Positions 46,193-55,027 of a stretch of DNA of 64,000 nt are shown in pieces. The translations under genes and the position numbers were made by a program. Every line of letters starts with the position of its first letter. Within the stretch, counting starts at the first letter, position 1. Under the pieces are notes generated by a model. The model ran no database searches. It was not told where the DNA came from and worked only from the letters and a program-made list of their open reading frames with translations. Origin of the DNA: Neotamlana sargassicola (GTDB taxonomy: Bacteria > Bacteroidota > Bacteroidia > Flavobacteriales > Flavobacteriaceae); NCBI RefSeq assembly GCF_020523965.1, contig NZ_JAJAPX010000001.1, positions 1 to 64,000 on the forward strand, given 5' to 3'.

Positions 46193-47016
46193 AGCTTTGC
46201 ATTTTTATATTCGCCTAAAACTTTAAAGTCTTCGGCCATTATGTTTATTATCGATTTCGCTTTATCGAAATCTGAATATCTTTCAAAAGTAACATCAACA
46301 AAAAAGGCGTATTTCCACGGTGTTTCGGCAATGGGTAACGATTGTATTTTGGTTAAATTTAATTTACAATCGCTCATCACATTTAAAATTGTTGCCAAAC
46401 TACCGCGTTTATGATTTGCAGTAAACTTTAACGACACTTTGTTAATTTCATTCTGAGGCACTTCAGAATTTTTACGTTTTACAATGGCAAAACGCGTTTC
46501 ATTATGCTTTATAGTTTGTATGCTATGTGCTACAATATCTAAATCAAAAATTTCTGCTGCCAAAACACTAGCTATTGCTCCTACTCCTTTTAATTGCTTT
46601 TCGCTAATACGTTGCGCAACCTCGGCTGTATCTTTGTCTTCAACCAATTTAATGTGCGGATATTTTCTAAAAAAGGCCTTACACTGCAATAATGCCATAG
46701 GGTGCGAATAAACCTCTTTTATATCTTCAATATTTTGTCCTTTTAGCGCCATTAAATTGTGCTGAATATCTAAATAATGCTCACCAACTACATGTAAACC
46801 ATAATTATCGATTAACGCATAATTAGGAATTATAGAACCCGCTATAGAATTCTCTAACGCCATAATTGCGGCATCACATTCTTTAGTTATTAAGGCATCT
46901 ACCACTCTATCGAACGTTAAACACTCGATAAGAGACACTTGGTTTTCAAAAAATTGCTCTGAAACAATATGATGAAACGACCCTTTTACACCTTGTATAG
47001 CTACTGTTTTAATCAA
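46189..47016 (-). CDS. pheA: Prephenate dehydratase
   Basis: 275 aa monofunctional enzyme. VAIQGVKGSFHHIVSEQFF, ECDAAIMALENSIAGSI, HPMALLQCKAF and NETRFAIV (catalytic Thr-Arg-Phe) define the PDT domain. The C-terminal ACT domain (HKRGSLATILNVMSDCKLNLTKIQSLP) gives Phe feedback control. First structural gene of the Phe/Tyr operon, downstream of the attenuator. Confidence 0.94.
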   Translation of the reverse strand: MIKTVAIQGVKGSFHHIVSEQFFENQVSLIECLTFDRVVDALITKECDAAIMALENSIAGSIIPNYALIDNYGLHVVGEHYLDIQHNLMALKGQNIEDIKEVYSHPMALLQCKAFFRKYPHIKLVEDKDTAEVAQRISEKQLKGVGAIASVLAAEIFDLDIVAHSIQTIKHNETRFAIVKRKNSEVPQNEINKVSLKFTANHKRGSLATILNVMSDCKLNLTKIQSLPIAETPWKYAFFVDVTFERYSDFDKAKSIINIMAEDFKVLGEYKNAKL

Positions 47017-47056
47017 CTTTATTTAGTTATTTTAATTTTTCAAGTAATTCTTGAAC

Positions 47057-47085
47057 AAAAAAAAGTCCCGATTTTCATCGAGACT
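47057..47085 (-). terminator. Attenuator terminator of the Phe/Tyr operon
   Basis: On the minus strand AGTCTCGAT, loop GAAA, ATCGGGACT, then eight T (one G-T wobble in the stem). It lies between the leader ORF stop (47109) and pheA (47016). An AT hairpin AATTTAT/ATAAATT lies just upstream. Its 5' arm contains CTCG, complementary to CGAG within leader codons 20-21 (47124-47127), a possible but weak antiterminator contact. Confidence 0.8.
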
Positions 47086-47108
47086 CATATTAAAATTTAT
47101 TTTATAAA

Positions 47109-47186
47109 TTATACATACAACGCCTCGTTTCTTCCGCTAAAAAAGAAATAAAAGAAATTGATAAAATATGTATAATGTACTGTCAT
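47109..47186 (-). CDS. Phe/Tyr-rich leader peptide of the aromatic operon
   Basis: A 25-codon ORF, ATG 47184-47186 to TAA 47109-47111. Six Phe (8, 11, 12, 14, 15, 16) and four Tyr (5, 7, 13, 24) make up 10 of 25 residues, with the run FFYFFF at 11-16. It is followed by an intrinsic terminator and then pheA-aminotransferase-tyrA-DAHP synthase. This is the classical arrangement for attenuation by ribosome stalling when charged tRNA-Phe or tRNA-Tyr is scarce. The ORF is far too aromatic to be a chance match beside this particular operon. Confidence 0.85.
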   Translation of the reverse strand: MTVHYTYFINFFYFFFSGRNEALYV

Positions 47187-47202
47187 CGTCTTAATTATGC
47201 TG

Positions 47203-47231
47203 CTAAAGTAGTTATTTATTTAAAAACACAA
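47203..47231 (-). promoter_or_regulatory. Probable promoter of the Phe/Tyr operon
   Basis: Minus-strand TTTG (-33) ends at 47229, 18 nt upstream of TACTTTAG (47203-47210), one base off TAnnTTTG. Transcription would start just before the leader peptide ATG. Confidence 0.5.
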
Positions 47232-47313
47232 AGCACTTGTATAGATTTTTTATGTACATATTAAAATTTTTTAAGATTTTACAGCAAAACTCGCATTACA
47301 TTGTATAATAATT

Positions 47314-47321
47314 TATTTTTG
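47314..47321 (+). promoter_or_regulatory. Putative -7 box of gldA
   Basis: TATTTTTG, 17 nt before the gldA ATG; no clear -33. Confidence 0.45.
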
Positions 47322-47338
47322 AATAAATATTTTTAAAT

Positions 47339-48232
47339 ATGTCTATTGAAGTTAACGGGATAACTAAACTTTACGGAAGCCAAAAAGCTCTAAACAATGT
47401 AACATTTAAAGTAAACAAACCTGAAATTGTTGGTTTTTTGGGACCTAATGGTGCTGGAAAATCGACAATGATGAAGATTTTAACTACTTATATTAATGCA
47501 AATCAAGGTGAAGCAAAAGTTAACAACCATGATGTTAACCAAAATAAAAAACAAGTACAGCAAAGTGTAGGCTATTTACCCGAGCACAATCCGCTATACT
47601 TAGATATGTATGTAAAAGAATATTTAGCGTTTAACGCATCTATTTATACGGTTGGCAAACAACGAATAAAAGAGGTTATAGAACTCACCGGATTAACGCC
47701 CGAATCTGATAAAAAAATAGGACAACTCTCAAAAGGATATCGTCAACGGGTTGGTTTAGCAAATGCCATGTTACACGATCCGGATGTTTTAATTTTAGAT
47801 GAACCCACTACTGGTTTAGACCCAAACCAGTTGGTTGATATTAGACAATTAATAAAAACCATTGGCCAAACAAAAACTATATTTTTATCTACACATATTA
47901 TGCAAGAGGTTGAAGCCATATGCGAACGTGTAATAATAATTAATAAAGGAGAAATTGTTGCCGATAAAAAACTTAAAGATTTGCGTAACGAACAAGAACA
48001 AGTCGTAATTGTAGAATTTGATTACCGTGTTGAAGATGCCTTTTTAAAACGATTACCAAAGGTTAGTCATGTTGTAAACACGCACGATTTTGTTTATGAA
48101 ATTACGTTTAAAACCTCAGAAGACATGAGGTCACATGTATTCGATTTTGCACACGATAACCAACTAAAAATTCTTCAACTAAATCAAAAAAACGCAAATT
48201 TAGAAAGCCTATTTCGAGATTTAACCTCATAA
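47339..48232 (+). CDS. gldA: Gliding motility-associated ABC transporter ATP-binding protein GldA
   Basis: 297 aa. Walker A GPNGAGKST, signature LSKGYRQRVGLANAM, Walker B VLILDEPTTGLDP, H-loop STHIMQEVEAIC, and a C-terminal extension (VVIVEFDYRVEDAFLKRLP...) as in GldA. With GldF and GldG it forms an ABC complex needed for gliding in Flavobacterium; those two genes are not adjacent here. The start is ATG 47339. Confidence 0.88.
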   Translation: MSIEVNGITKLYGSQKALNNVTFKVNKPEIVGFLGPNGAGKSTMMKILTTYINANQGEAKVNNHDVNQNKKQVQQSVGYLPEHNPLYLDMYVKEYLAFNASIYTVGKQRIKEVIELTGLTPESDKKIGQLSKGYRQRVGLANAMLHDPDVLILDEPTTGLDPNQLVDIRQLIKTIGQTKTIFLSTHIMQEVEAICERVIIINKGEIVADKKLKDLRNEQEQVVIVEFDYRVEDAFLKRLPKVSHVVNTHDFVYEITFKTSEDMRSHVFDFAHDNQLKILQLNQKNANLESLFRDLTS

Positions 48233-48350
48233 CAAAGCTTAGTTTTAATTAAATGACAATTATCAACTCTCACCCTTATTTTTAGTTTTAATTTTGTAAT
48301 ATTAATAACTCAAAAAGCAAATACCGTTATTCAAACTCATTCTAAATAAC

Positions 48351-48358
48351 TATATTTG
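48351..48358 (+). promoter_or_regulatory. Putative -7 box of pta-ackA
   Basis: TATATTTG, 20 nt before the pta ATG at 48379. Confidence 0.5.
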
Positions 48359-48378
48359 CAAACCCAAAAGAAAACAAA

Positions 48379-50469
48379 ATGAGTAAAGGTATTTATGTAG
48401 CAACCATGGAATCGAACAGCGGAAAATCTGTTGTAGTTTTAGGTCTTATGCGTATGCTACTAGGTAAAACAGCAAAAGTAGGCTATTTTCGCCCCATTAT
48501 AGAAGATGTTGAAGAAGGCCAGATGGACAACCATATTAACACGGTTATTTCGCATTTCGAAATAGATTTAAACTACAAAAAAACCTTTGCTTTTAAACGC
48601 AGTGAAGTTTTAGATCTTTATAACCAAGGTAAAGCAGGTTTCGTAATTGATGAGATTATAAAAAAATACAAACGCCTCGAAGAAAATTTCGATTTAGTTT
48701 TAGTTGAAGGCACCGATTTTTCGCATGAAAATTCTAGTTTAGAGTTAGACATTAACATGCTAATATCTAAAAACTTAGGGTTACCTGTAATTATTGTTAT
48801 TAATGGAAGCGGTAAAAAAGAAAAAGATTTATTAGACAGTGTGCAACTTGCCCACGATACCTTTACCGAAGAAGTCGATGTACTTTCCATAATGGCCAAT
48901 AAGGTAAACGCAGAAGATCTTAAAACCTTAAAACGTAAATTAAAAGAGCGTATAAACTCTAAAACCAGTATTTCGGTAATCCCTAAAATAAATAGTCTTG
49001 AAAACCCAACTTTAAAAGAAATTGCGAAAGCCTTAGATGCTAAAGTTTTATTTGGTAAAGACATGTTAAACAACCAAGTACAAAGCTCGGGTGTTGGTGC
49101 CATGCAATTACGCAATTATATTACCAAATTAAAAGAAGGCTCGCTTGTAATAACTTCGGGCGATCGTGCCGATATAATTTTAGGCTCCTTACAAGCTCAT
49201 ATTTCTAAAAATTACCCTGCCATTTCTGGAATTGTTTTAACTGGTGGATTAATTCCTGAAGAATCCATTTTAAAATTAATTGAAGGGCTTTCTAGTGTAG
49301 TCCCTATTTTAAGCGTAAACAAAGGCACCTTTAATGCTACAAATGCTATTGGTAAAGTAAAATCGAGAATTTACGCAGAAAACACAGATAAAATTAATAT
49401 TGCCATTGCCACTTTTGAAAAGCATGTAAACACTAAAAAACTAGCAGACAGTTTAATAACTTTTACTTCAGAAATATTTACACCAAGAATGTTTCAATAC
49501 AATTTATTACAAACTGCATTAAAAAATAAAAAACATATTGTTTTACCCGAAGGTCATGACGAACGTGTGTTACGCGCAACAACTAAATTAGTTGCAACGC
49601 AAGTGGTAAACATTACCTTAATTGGTGAAGAAGATAAAATTAAAGAGCGATTAATTAGATACGACATTCCTTTAGATATCGAAAAAGTGAATATAGTTTC
49701 CCCAACAACATCACCTCATTTCGATGATTATGTAAATACCTTTTACGAACTGCGAAAGCATAAAAATGTAAATCTAGATATGGCAAAAGATGCCATGTCC
49801 GATGTGTCGTATTTTGCAACTATGATGATACATAAAGGACACGCCGACGGCATGGTTTCGGGTGCAGTACATACCACACAACATACCTTGCGTCCGGCTC
49901 TACAATTTATAAAAACCAAACCTGGTGCTAATATTGTATCGTCTGTATTTTTTATGTGTTTAGAAGATCGCGTATCTATTTTTGGCGATTGCGCTATAAA
50001 CCCCAACCCAAATGCCGAACAATTAGCAGAAATAGCAATAGCTTCGGCAGAAACAGCAAAAAAGTTTGGTGTAGAACCTAAAGTTGCTATGTTATCTTAC
50101 TCTTCAGGTTCATCGGGTAAAGGTGAAGAAGTGGATAAAGTTAGAAAAGCCACCGAAATTGCAAAAACATTAGCACCACATTTAAAAATTGAAGGGCCAA
50201 TTCAATACGACGCTGCAGTTGATATGCGTATTGGAAAAAGCAAACTACCAGACTCTGAAGTTGCAGGACAAGCTAGCGTATTAATTTTCCCAGATTTAAA
50301 CACCGGTAACAACACCTACAAAGCTGTACAACGTGAAACTGGTGCCTTAGCCATTGGCCCAATGCTTCAAGGCCTTAATAAACCCGTAAACGATTTAAGC
50401 CGAGGCTGTACCGTCGATGATATTTACAGCACCGTAATAATAACCGCTATTCAAGCACAAGACCACTAA
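48379..50469 (+). CDS. pta: Phosphate acetyltransferase
   Basis: 696 aa long-form Pta that interconverts acetyl-CoA and acetyl phosphate. N-terminal P-loop-like domain (MESNSGKSVVVLGL, 1-~210), DRTGG-type domain (~220-340, SGDRADIILGSL), C-terminal PTA catalytic domain (~370-690, LPEGHDERVLRA, MVSGAVHTT, SYSSGSSGKGEEVDKVRKA, LIFPDLNTGNNTYK). Operon with ackA, 5-bp gap. Confidence 0.96.
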   Translation: MSKGIYVATMESNSGKSVVVLGLMRMLLGKTAKVGYFRPIIEDVEEGQMDNHINTVISHFEIDLNYKKTFAFKRSEVLDLYNQGKAGFVIDEIIKKYKRLEENFDLVLVEGTDFSHENSSLELDINMLISKNLGLPVIIVINGSGKKEKDLLDSVQLAHDTFTEEVDVLSIMANKVNAEDLKTLKRKLKERINSKTSISVIPKINSLENPTLKEIAKALDAKVLFGKDMLNNQVQSSGVGAMQLRNYITKLKEGSLVITSGDRADIILGSLQAHISKNYPAISGIVLTGGLIPEESILKLIEGLSSVVPILSVNKGTFNATNAIGKVKSRIYAENTDKINIAIATFEKHVNTKKLADSLITFTSEIFTPRMFQYNLLQTALKNKKHIVLPEGHDERVLRATTKLVATQVVNITLIGEEDKIKERLIRYDIPLDIEKVNIVSPTTSPHFDDYVNTFYELRKHKNVNLDMAKDAMSDVSYFATMMIHKGHADGMVSGAVHTTQHTLRPALQFIKTKPGANIVSSVFFMCLEDRVSIFGDCAINPNPNAEQLAEIAIASAETAKKFGVEPKVAMLSYSSGSSGKGEEVDKVRKATEIAKTLAPHLKIEGPIQYDAAVDMRIGKSKLPDSEVAGQASVLIFPDLNTGNNTYKAVQRETGALAIGPMLQGLNKPVNDLSRGCTVDDIYSTVIITAIQAQDH

Positions 50470-50474
50470 ACTAT

Positions 50475-51662
50475 ATGCAAGTACTTGTTTTAAATTCCGG
50501 AAGTTCTTCTTTAAAATTTCAACTATTCTCTATGCCAGAAGAAACAATTATATGTGCTGGCGCCATAGAACGCATCGGATTTACAGACGCCATTTTCAAA
50601 TTTAGTTCTAACCAAATTAATATTGAAACCGAAACTAAAATATTAACTCATAAAGCAGCACTAAAACTCGTTTCCAAAAATCTTTTAGATAAAAAAGAAG
50701 GTGTTTTAAAATCTGCCGACGACATAAACATTGTAGGACATCGTGTTGTACACGGCGGGATGTATTTTAACGATACAGTTGAAATTACCGCAGATGTAAA
50801 AGAAAAAATTAAATCTTTATCATCACTTGCTCCGCTTCACAATCCGGCAAACTTAGAAGGCATTATGGTTGCCGAAACCATTTTTCCTAGTGCCAAACAA
50901 GTTGCTGTATTCGATACGGCTTTTTTACAATCCATTCCTGAAAAAGCATATAAATTTGCTATACCAAACGAATTTTTAACCGAACACCATATTCGTGTTT
51001 ATGGTTTTCATGGTACTAGTCATAAATATGTTTCAGAGCAAGCCAATGCCTTTTTAGGCAATACAGAATCTAAAATAATTACCATTCATTTAGGAAATGG
51101 GTGTAGTATGACGGCTATTAAAAATGGAAAAAGCATCGATCATTCCATGGGCTTTTCACCTTTAGATGGTTTAATTATGGGAACGCGTTCTGGAGAAATC
51201 GATCCATCTGTTTTATTTCATCTAAAAGATACTTTAGGTTATAGCATGAAACAAATAAACACACTTTTAAACAAAGAAAGTGGTATGCTTGGTTTAACTG
51301 GCTATAGCGATTTAAGAGATATTGAACTTAAGGCTTCGGAAGGCAACGACGATTGCAAATTGGCTTTAGAAATGAATGCCTACCGGATAAAAAAATACAT
51401 TGGAAGCTATGCTACCATATTAAACGGGTTAGATGCCATTGTATTTACAGCTGGAATTGGGGAAAACTCGTCGCTCATTAGAAAGTTAGTTTGCGACGAT
51501 TTAGACTTTTTAGGCATACAATTAGATGAAGCTAAAAATGATTTAAGATCACAAAGTATTAGAGCCATTAACACGAAAGATTCAAAAGTAAAAGTACTAG
51601 TTGTACCAACTAACGAAGAGTTAGAAATTGCAAAACAAGCCGTTCAATTATTCGTAAATTAA
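50475..51662 (+). CDS. ackA: Acetate kinase
   Basis: 395 aa. LVLNSGSSSLKFQLF start motif, HRVVHGGMYF, TIHLGNGCSMTAI, MGFSPLDGLIMGTRSGEIDP and FTAGIGENSSLIR. It pairs with pta for the acetate overflow/assimilation route with ATP formation. Its last 15 nt overlap the 3' end of the convergent DUF2807 gene. Confidence 0.97.
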   Translation: MQVLVLNSGSSSLKFQLFSMPEETIICAGAIERIGFTDAIFKFSSNQINIETETKILTHKAALKLVSKNLLDKKEGVLKSADDINIVGHRVVHGGMYFNDTVEITADVKEKIKSLSSLAPLHNPANLEGIMVAETIFPSAKQVAVFDTAFLQSIPEKAYKFAIPNEFLTEHHIRVYGFHGTSHKYVSEQANAFLGNTESKIITIHLGNGCSMTAIKNGKSIDHSMGFSPLDGLIMGTRSGEIDPSVLFHLKDTLGYSMKQINTLLNKESGMLGLTGYSDLRDIELKASEGNDDCKLALEMNAYRIKKYIGSYATILNGLDAIVFTAGIGENSSLIRKLVCDDLDFLGIQLDEAKNDLRSQSIRAINTKDSKVKVLVVPTNEELEIAKQAVQLFVN

Positions 51663-52394
51663 TCGCCCAGTATATTGTTGTTCAACCTCAACAATTGGCG
51701 GCGTATTTACTAAAATAACATCACCAGTGCCCGATATTTTCCCTCTTAAAGATTGTATCGGGTTTAATACCATATCGTTGGAACTACGATTCCAAATAAC
51801 TACATTTTGCGCCTCTAAATTACGACCTTCAAAACGCGACGTACCTGCAGCAAACGTTACATTCATGCTATTGGTTTTACCCGAAACAAAACAATTAGAT
51901 AACCCGTTGAACACCAACCTAAAACTATTATTATCTATCTCCAAATAAAACTCTCCACTCAAAAAGGTATCAGATTCGGTAAAATCTTCAGAATAAATAG
52001 TCAAACTCGGATAAGTTAAAACACCATTAGAACGCACCGCATATTGGGTAGAACTTCTTATTTCTGTAATATTTGGTGCTGTAACATAAAATTTAGTTAC
52101 ACCGTAATCGCGAACATAATTACAACTATTGTTATCGGTTAAAACTAATTCTCCGTCTGTAACAACTGCGGTAACATCATTTAATAAATTTTCACCGGTT
52201 TCAACCTGTACGCTTTGTGTTGCTCCTTCTGTTAGAATTAATTCAATATCTCGATTTACCCAAATTTTAGTAAACTCATTTACAACAAATTCATGCTCTA
52301 CTACAGCTCCAGACTTCTGAAAACAATCATTGGCATTTTCGCTATTACAAGCCAAAAGAAACAATGCACAAATTATGTAACTTAACTTTTTCAT
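51648..52394 (-). CDS. Head-GIN (DUF2807) domain lipoprotein
   Basis: 248 aa. The lipobox LLAC places the lipidated Cys at about residue 16. The rest is a DUF2807 parallel beta-helix: FTKIWVNRDIELILTEGATQSVQVETGENLLNDV, YVTAPNITEIRSSTQYAVRSNG, then short repeated strands to the C-terminus. Envelope-associated, function unknown. Convergent with ackA, 15-nt overlap; 14 bp after the PagL-like gene, probably in the same transcript. Confidence 0.88.
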   Translation of the reverse strand: MKKLSYIICALFLLACNSENANDCFQKSGAVVEHEFVVNEFTKIWVNRDIELILTEGATQSVQVETGENLLNDVTAVVTDGELVLTDNNSCNYVRDYGVTKFYVTAPNITEIRSSTQYAVRSNGVLTYPSLTIYSEDFTESDTFLSGEFYLEIDNNSFRLVFNGLSNCFVSGKTNSMNVTFAAGTSRFEGRNLEAQNVVIWNRSSNDMVLNPIQSLRGKISGTGDVILVNTPPIVEVEQQYTGRLIYE

Positions 52395-52408
52395 TTATAT
52401 TAAAAAAA

Positions 52409-53509
52409 CTACAACCTAACTCCAACTCCAAATTCAACCGCTTCAGCTTTAGCCCCGTGCGATTTTAAGGTTATTGCTCCAAAAATTTTATTGCCAAAAT
52501 ATCGTTTTAAACCTATTCGCATGTACATGCGCCCTTCAAAATCGAAAGGATAATATACGTAATATCCCAATTGGGTTAATAAGGACATTTTATTTATAAA
52601 CAACTCATGGCCAGCAAAAACACCCACACGTTTATAGTCTTCATCTCCCGACACATTTTCTTCTGGCACCGATACGCTTTGGTAATAAATTAACTCTTCC
52701 AGAAACTTCGAGAAAAACACATCGGTTCCTAATTGCAGTGCGCTTTTTCGGTTAATTCGTTTATCTACATATCCAGAAAATATATAAAAAGGAAATTGCC
52801 CCATACCAACCACGTCGCTTTCGTTTACACCAAACCTAAATGCTACATTATATTTTAAAAGTTCTGTAAATTTTCTATCTGTGGAATCTAATGTATTTTG
52901 GTATTCTGGCTCAACTGCATCTAAATTATACGTAACTCCAGCATTAAAGGCCACGGTATTTGTGCTGGCATTTGGCGCTTTTACATTGGCGTTGGAATAG
53001 TGAATTAAACTTACACCAGCCATAAAGCCAAACCTATTAAAAATACGTTCCTTTTTAAAATTAAGCATAGCAAACGTACTGCTCATTAAATGACTTCCGT
53101 AGGCTACATTCCTAAAATTACTTTCCTTATCGTAAGTTTTATCGGCGTAAGCTAAACCTTGACCAATACGAAACATAAGGTTTCTGTTAAAAAAGTAGAA
53201 ATTATAATGCGCATACAACGAAGCTAACGTACCTAACACATCGGGGTTTTTCATGTTTTGGTAGGCATAAGTTACGCCATAATCTGGATAATTATAGCGC
53301 TGTTCCCAATCTTTAAAACCATAAGTTTTTTTACTCCAACCAATAATATAACCTTCCGGATGCCCTTGTATTAAATGTAAAATATCGTTGTTATGCAAAG
53401 CAATATTACCCTTAAAATAACTCACATCAACGTAAGACGACTGTGTTTTATTCTGTGCAAAAACAGCAATAAAACTAACACATAACAGGGCAGATAATAA
53501 AAACTTCAT
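52409..53509 (-). CDS. PagL-type acyloxyacyl hydrolase (lipid A deacylase)
   Basis: 366 aa outer-membrane barrel, signal peptide 1-19 (cleavage after VFAQ). The PagL catalytic pair appears as HYS (His170, Ser172) in AGVSLIHYSNANVKAPNASTN. The protein is longer than Proteobacterial PagL, with about 190 further C-terminal residues of barrel strands ending VEFGVGVRL, as seen in Bacteroidota members. Likely trims lipid A acyl chains; not proven. Confidence 0.85.
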   Translation of the reverse strand: MKFLLSALLCVSFIAVFAQNKTQSSYVDVSYFKGNIALHNNDILHLIQGHPEGYIIGWSKKTYGFKDWEQRYNYPDYGVTYAYQNMKNPDVLGTLASLYAHYNFYFFNRNLMFRIGQGLAYADKTYDKESNFRNVAYGSHLMSSTFAMLNFKKERIFNRFGFMAGVSLIHYSNANVKAPNASTNTVAFNAGVTYNLDAVEPEYQNTLDSTDRKFTELLKYNVAFRFGVNESDVVGMGQFPFYIFSGYVDKRINRKSALQLGTDVFFSKFLEELIYYQSVSVPEENVSGDEDYKRVGVFAGHELFINKMSLLTQLGYYVYYPFDFEGRMYMRIGLKRYFGNKIFGAITLKSHGAKAEAVEFGVGVRL

Positions 53510-53539
53510 TAATAGGTTTTGTACCGTAAAAGTAATTAT

Positions 53540-54493
53540 TTAAAATAAAGCTTCGGCTATAGCCTGCACATTATCACTTTTTCCCATAGAATAATAGTGT
53601 AAAACTGGTACTCCTGCAGCTTTTAATTCTTTCGATTGTTTAATGGCCCACTCAATACCAACTTGTCGCACCGCTTTATTATCCTTACAAGCATCAACAG
53701 CATTAATTAATTCTTCTGGTAAATCTATACTAAACACATGGGGCAATAATTGCAAATGCCTATTAACAGCAAGCGGTTTTATACCTGGAATAATTGGAAT
53801 ATTAATGCCAGCTGCTTTAGCCATTTCAACAAAATCGAAATACTTTTGGTTATCAAAAAACATTTGAGTTACCACATAATCTGCTCCAGCATCAACCTTA
53901 GCTTTTAATCGCTTTAAATCGGTTTGTAACGATGGTGCTTCCATATGTTTTTCTGGGTAACCTGCAACACCAATACAAAAATCGGTTTTAAACTGGGTTA
54001 AATTTTCTTCATGCAAAAACTTACCATTATTAAGGTCGGTGATTTGTTGCACCAATTCGCAAGCATAGGTATGGCCACCTTTAGTTGGCTCGAAATATTT
54101 TTGGTGTTTCATAGCATCACCACGAAGCGCCACCACATTATCAATTTCCAGATAATGGCAATCTACCAACATATACTCGGTTTCTTCTTTGGTAAAACCA
54201 CCGCACAAAATATGCGGCACCGGATCAACGTTATATTTATGCTTTAAACTTACCGAAATACCAAGAGTTCCTGGGCGTTTTCTAACTGTTTTGCGGTCTA
54301 AAAGTCCGTTTTTTTCAACATAAACATACTCTTCACGCGAGGTGGTTACATCAATAAATGGCGGATTAAACTCCATTAGCGGATCGATATTGTTATACAA
54401 ATCCTGAATATTTTTTCCCTTTACCGGTGTTACAATCTCAAACGAAAACAAGGTTTTTCCGTTGGCCTTTTTAATATGTTCTGTTACCTTCAT
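53540..54493 (-). CDS. metF: Methylenetetrahydrofolate reductase
   Basis: 317 aa FAD enzyme making 5-methyl-THF, the methyl donor used by MetH. SFEIVTPVKGKN, FIDVTTSREEY, ALRGD (catalytic/FAD region), GVAGYPEKH, QMFFDNQKYFDFV, PGIKPL. Same strand as metH but separated by 534 bp containing repeats and a small ORF, so co-transcription is doubtful. An 8-bp hairpin (54508-54527) sits 14 bp before its ATG. Confidence 0.94.
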   Translation of the reverse strand: MKVTEHIKKANGKTLFSFEIVTPVKGKNIQDLYNNIDPLMEFNPPFIDVTTSREEYVYVEKNGLLDRKTVRKRPGTLGISVSLKHKYNVDPVPHILCGGFTKEETEYMLVDCHYLEIDNVVALRGDAMKHQKYFEPTKGGHTYACELVQQITDLNNGKFLHEENLTQFKTDFCIGVAGYPEKHMEAPSLQTDLKRLKAKVDAGADYVVTQMFFDNQKYFDFVEMAKAAGINIPIIPGIKPLAVNRHLQLLPHVFSIDLPEELINAVDACKDNKAVRQVGIEWAIKQSKELKAAGVPVLHYYSMGKSDNVQAIAEALF

Positions 54494-54507
54494 AACTCGC
54501 TTTTATA

Positions 54508-54527
54508 ATTTCCGCAAAGGCGGAAAT
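54508..54527. repeat. Short palindromic repeat in the metF leader
   Basis: ATTTCCGC, AAAG, GCGGAAAT: a perfect 8-bp stem with a four-base loop, 14 bp upstream of the metF ATG on the minus strand. The CGCAAAGGCG core also occurs at 17981-17990, suggesting a dispersed family. Confidence 0.65.
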
Positions 54528-54555
54528 CTCTTCAATGATTATTATTTATTTTTTT

Positions 54556-54654
54556 GGCGTTACCCCGCCCCGAATATTCGGGGTCGGGGTCGCGCTTTCC
54601 GTTATATCTTTTTCTCGTTCCTCAAAAAAGGATGCCACTACAATCGCTAACGCG
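54556..54654 (-). repeat. Dispersed ~95-bp structured repeat, copy 2
   Basis: Ends GCGTTA (54557-54562) and TAACGC (54648-54653) are inverted repeats; CCCCGAATATTCGGGG (54569-54584) is an internal hairpin. Collinear with copy 1 at 33919-34013; where copy 1 ends read GCATTA/TAATGC, both arms here have changed together. Confidence 0.75.
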
Positions 54655-54818
54655 GGCTTGCCAAAGGTACAATTTCAAAAAATCATGACTTTTGGCTAAC
54701 CTTGGTATAAGGCTTTTTTCAAACCTATCAAGTTATAAAAACTTTACAGGTCTAAAAACGAAATCTTGTTACAATCCCGACAAAAATCAGAACAAGAAAA
54801 CAACGTTAACTTTAAAAA

Positions 54819-54845
54819 GATCCTGAAACGAGTTCAGGATGACAC
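54819..54845 (+). repeat. Dispersed hairpin repeat, GACA-tailed family, loop type 2
   Basis: ATCCTGAA (54820-54827), ACGAG loop, TTCAGGAT (54833-54840), then GACA. Compared with 36628-36655 one stem G-C pair has become C-G on both arms. Confidence 0.8.
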
Positions 54846-54858
54846 ATCCAACGTGTTA

Positions 54859-54957
54859 TTACACAAAATAAGAAACAGTTAACGCAGCAACAGTTAACAT
54901 TAAAAGCTGAATAAAAAATTTAACCTCTGTAGAAAATTTAAGTCTATTCATTTTCAT
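54859..54957 (-). CDS. Small membrane ORF (32 aa)
   Basis: ATG 54955-54957 to TAA 54859-54861. MKMNRLKFSTEVK is a basic N-terminus followed by a hydrophobic helix (FFIQLLMLTVAALTVSYFV) to the end, giving a short single-pass membrane peptide with positive-inside topology. No homologue can be named and the size makes coding status uncertain. It lies alone between the metH and metF transcription units. Confidence 0.4.
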   Translation of the reverse strand: MKMNRLKFSTEVKFFIQLLMLTVAALTVSYFV

Positions 54958-55027
54958 CGTTTTTTTGCTGCAAAATTCTTATTTATATAGCTTCAATTTG
55001 TTACCGAAAAAGCAACAAATTGTTAAG

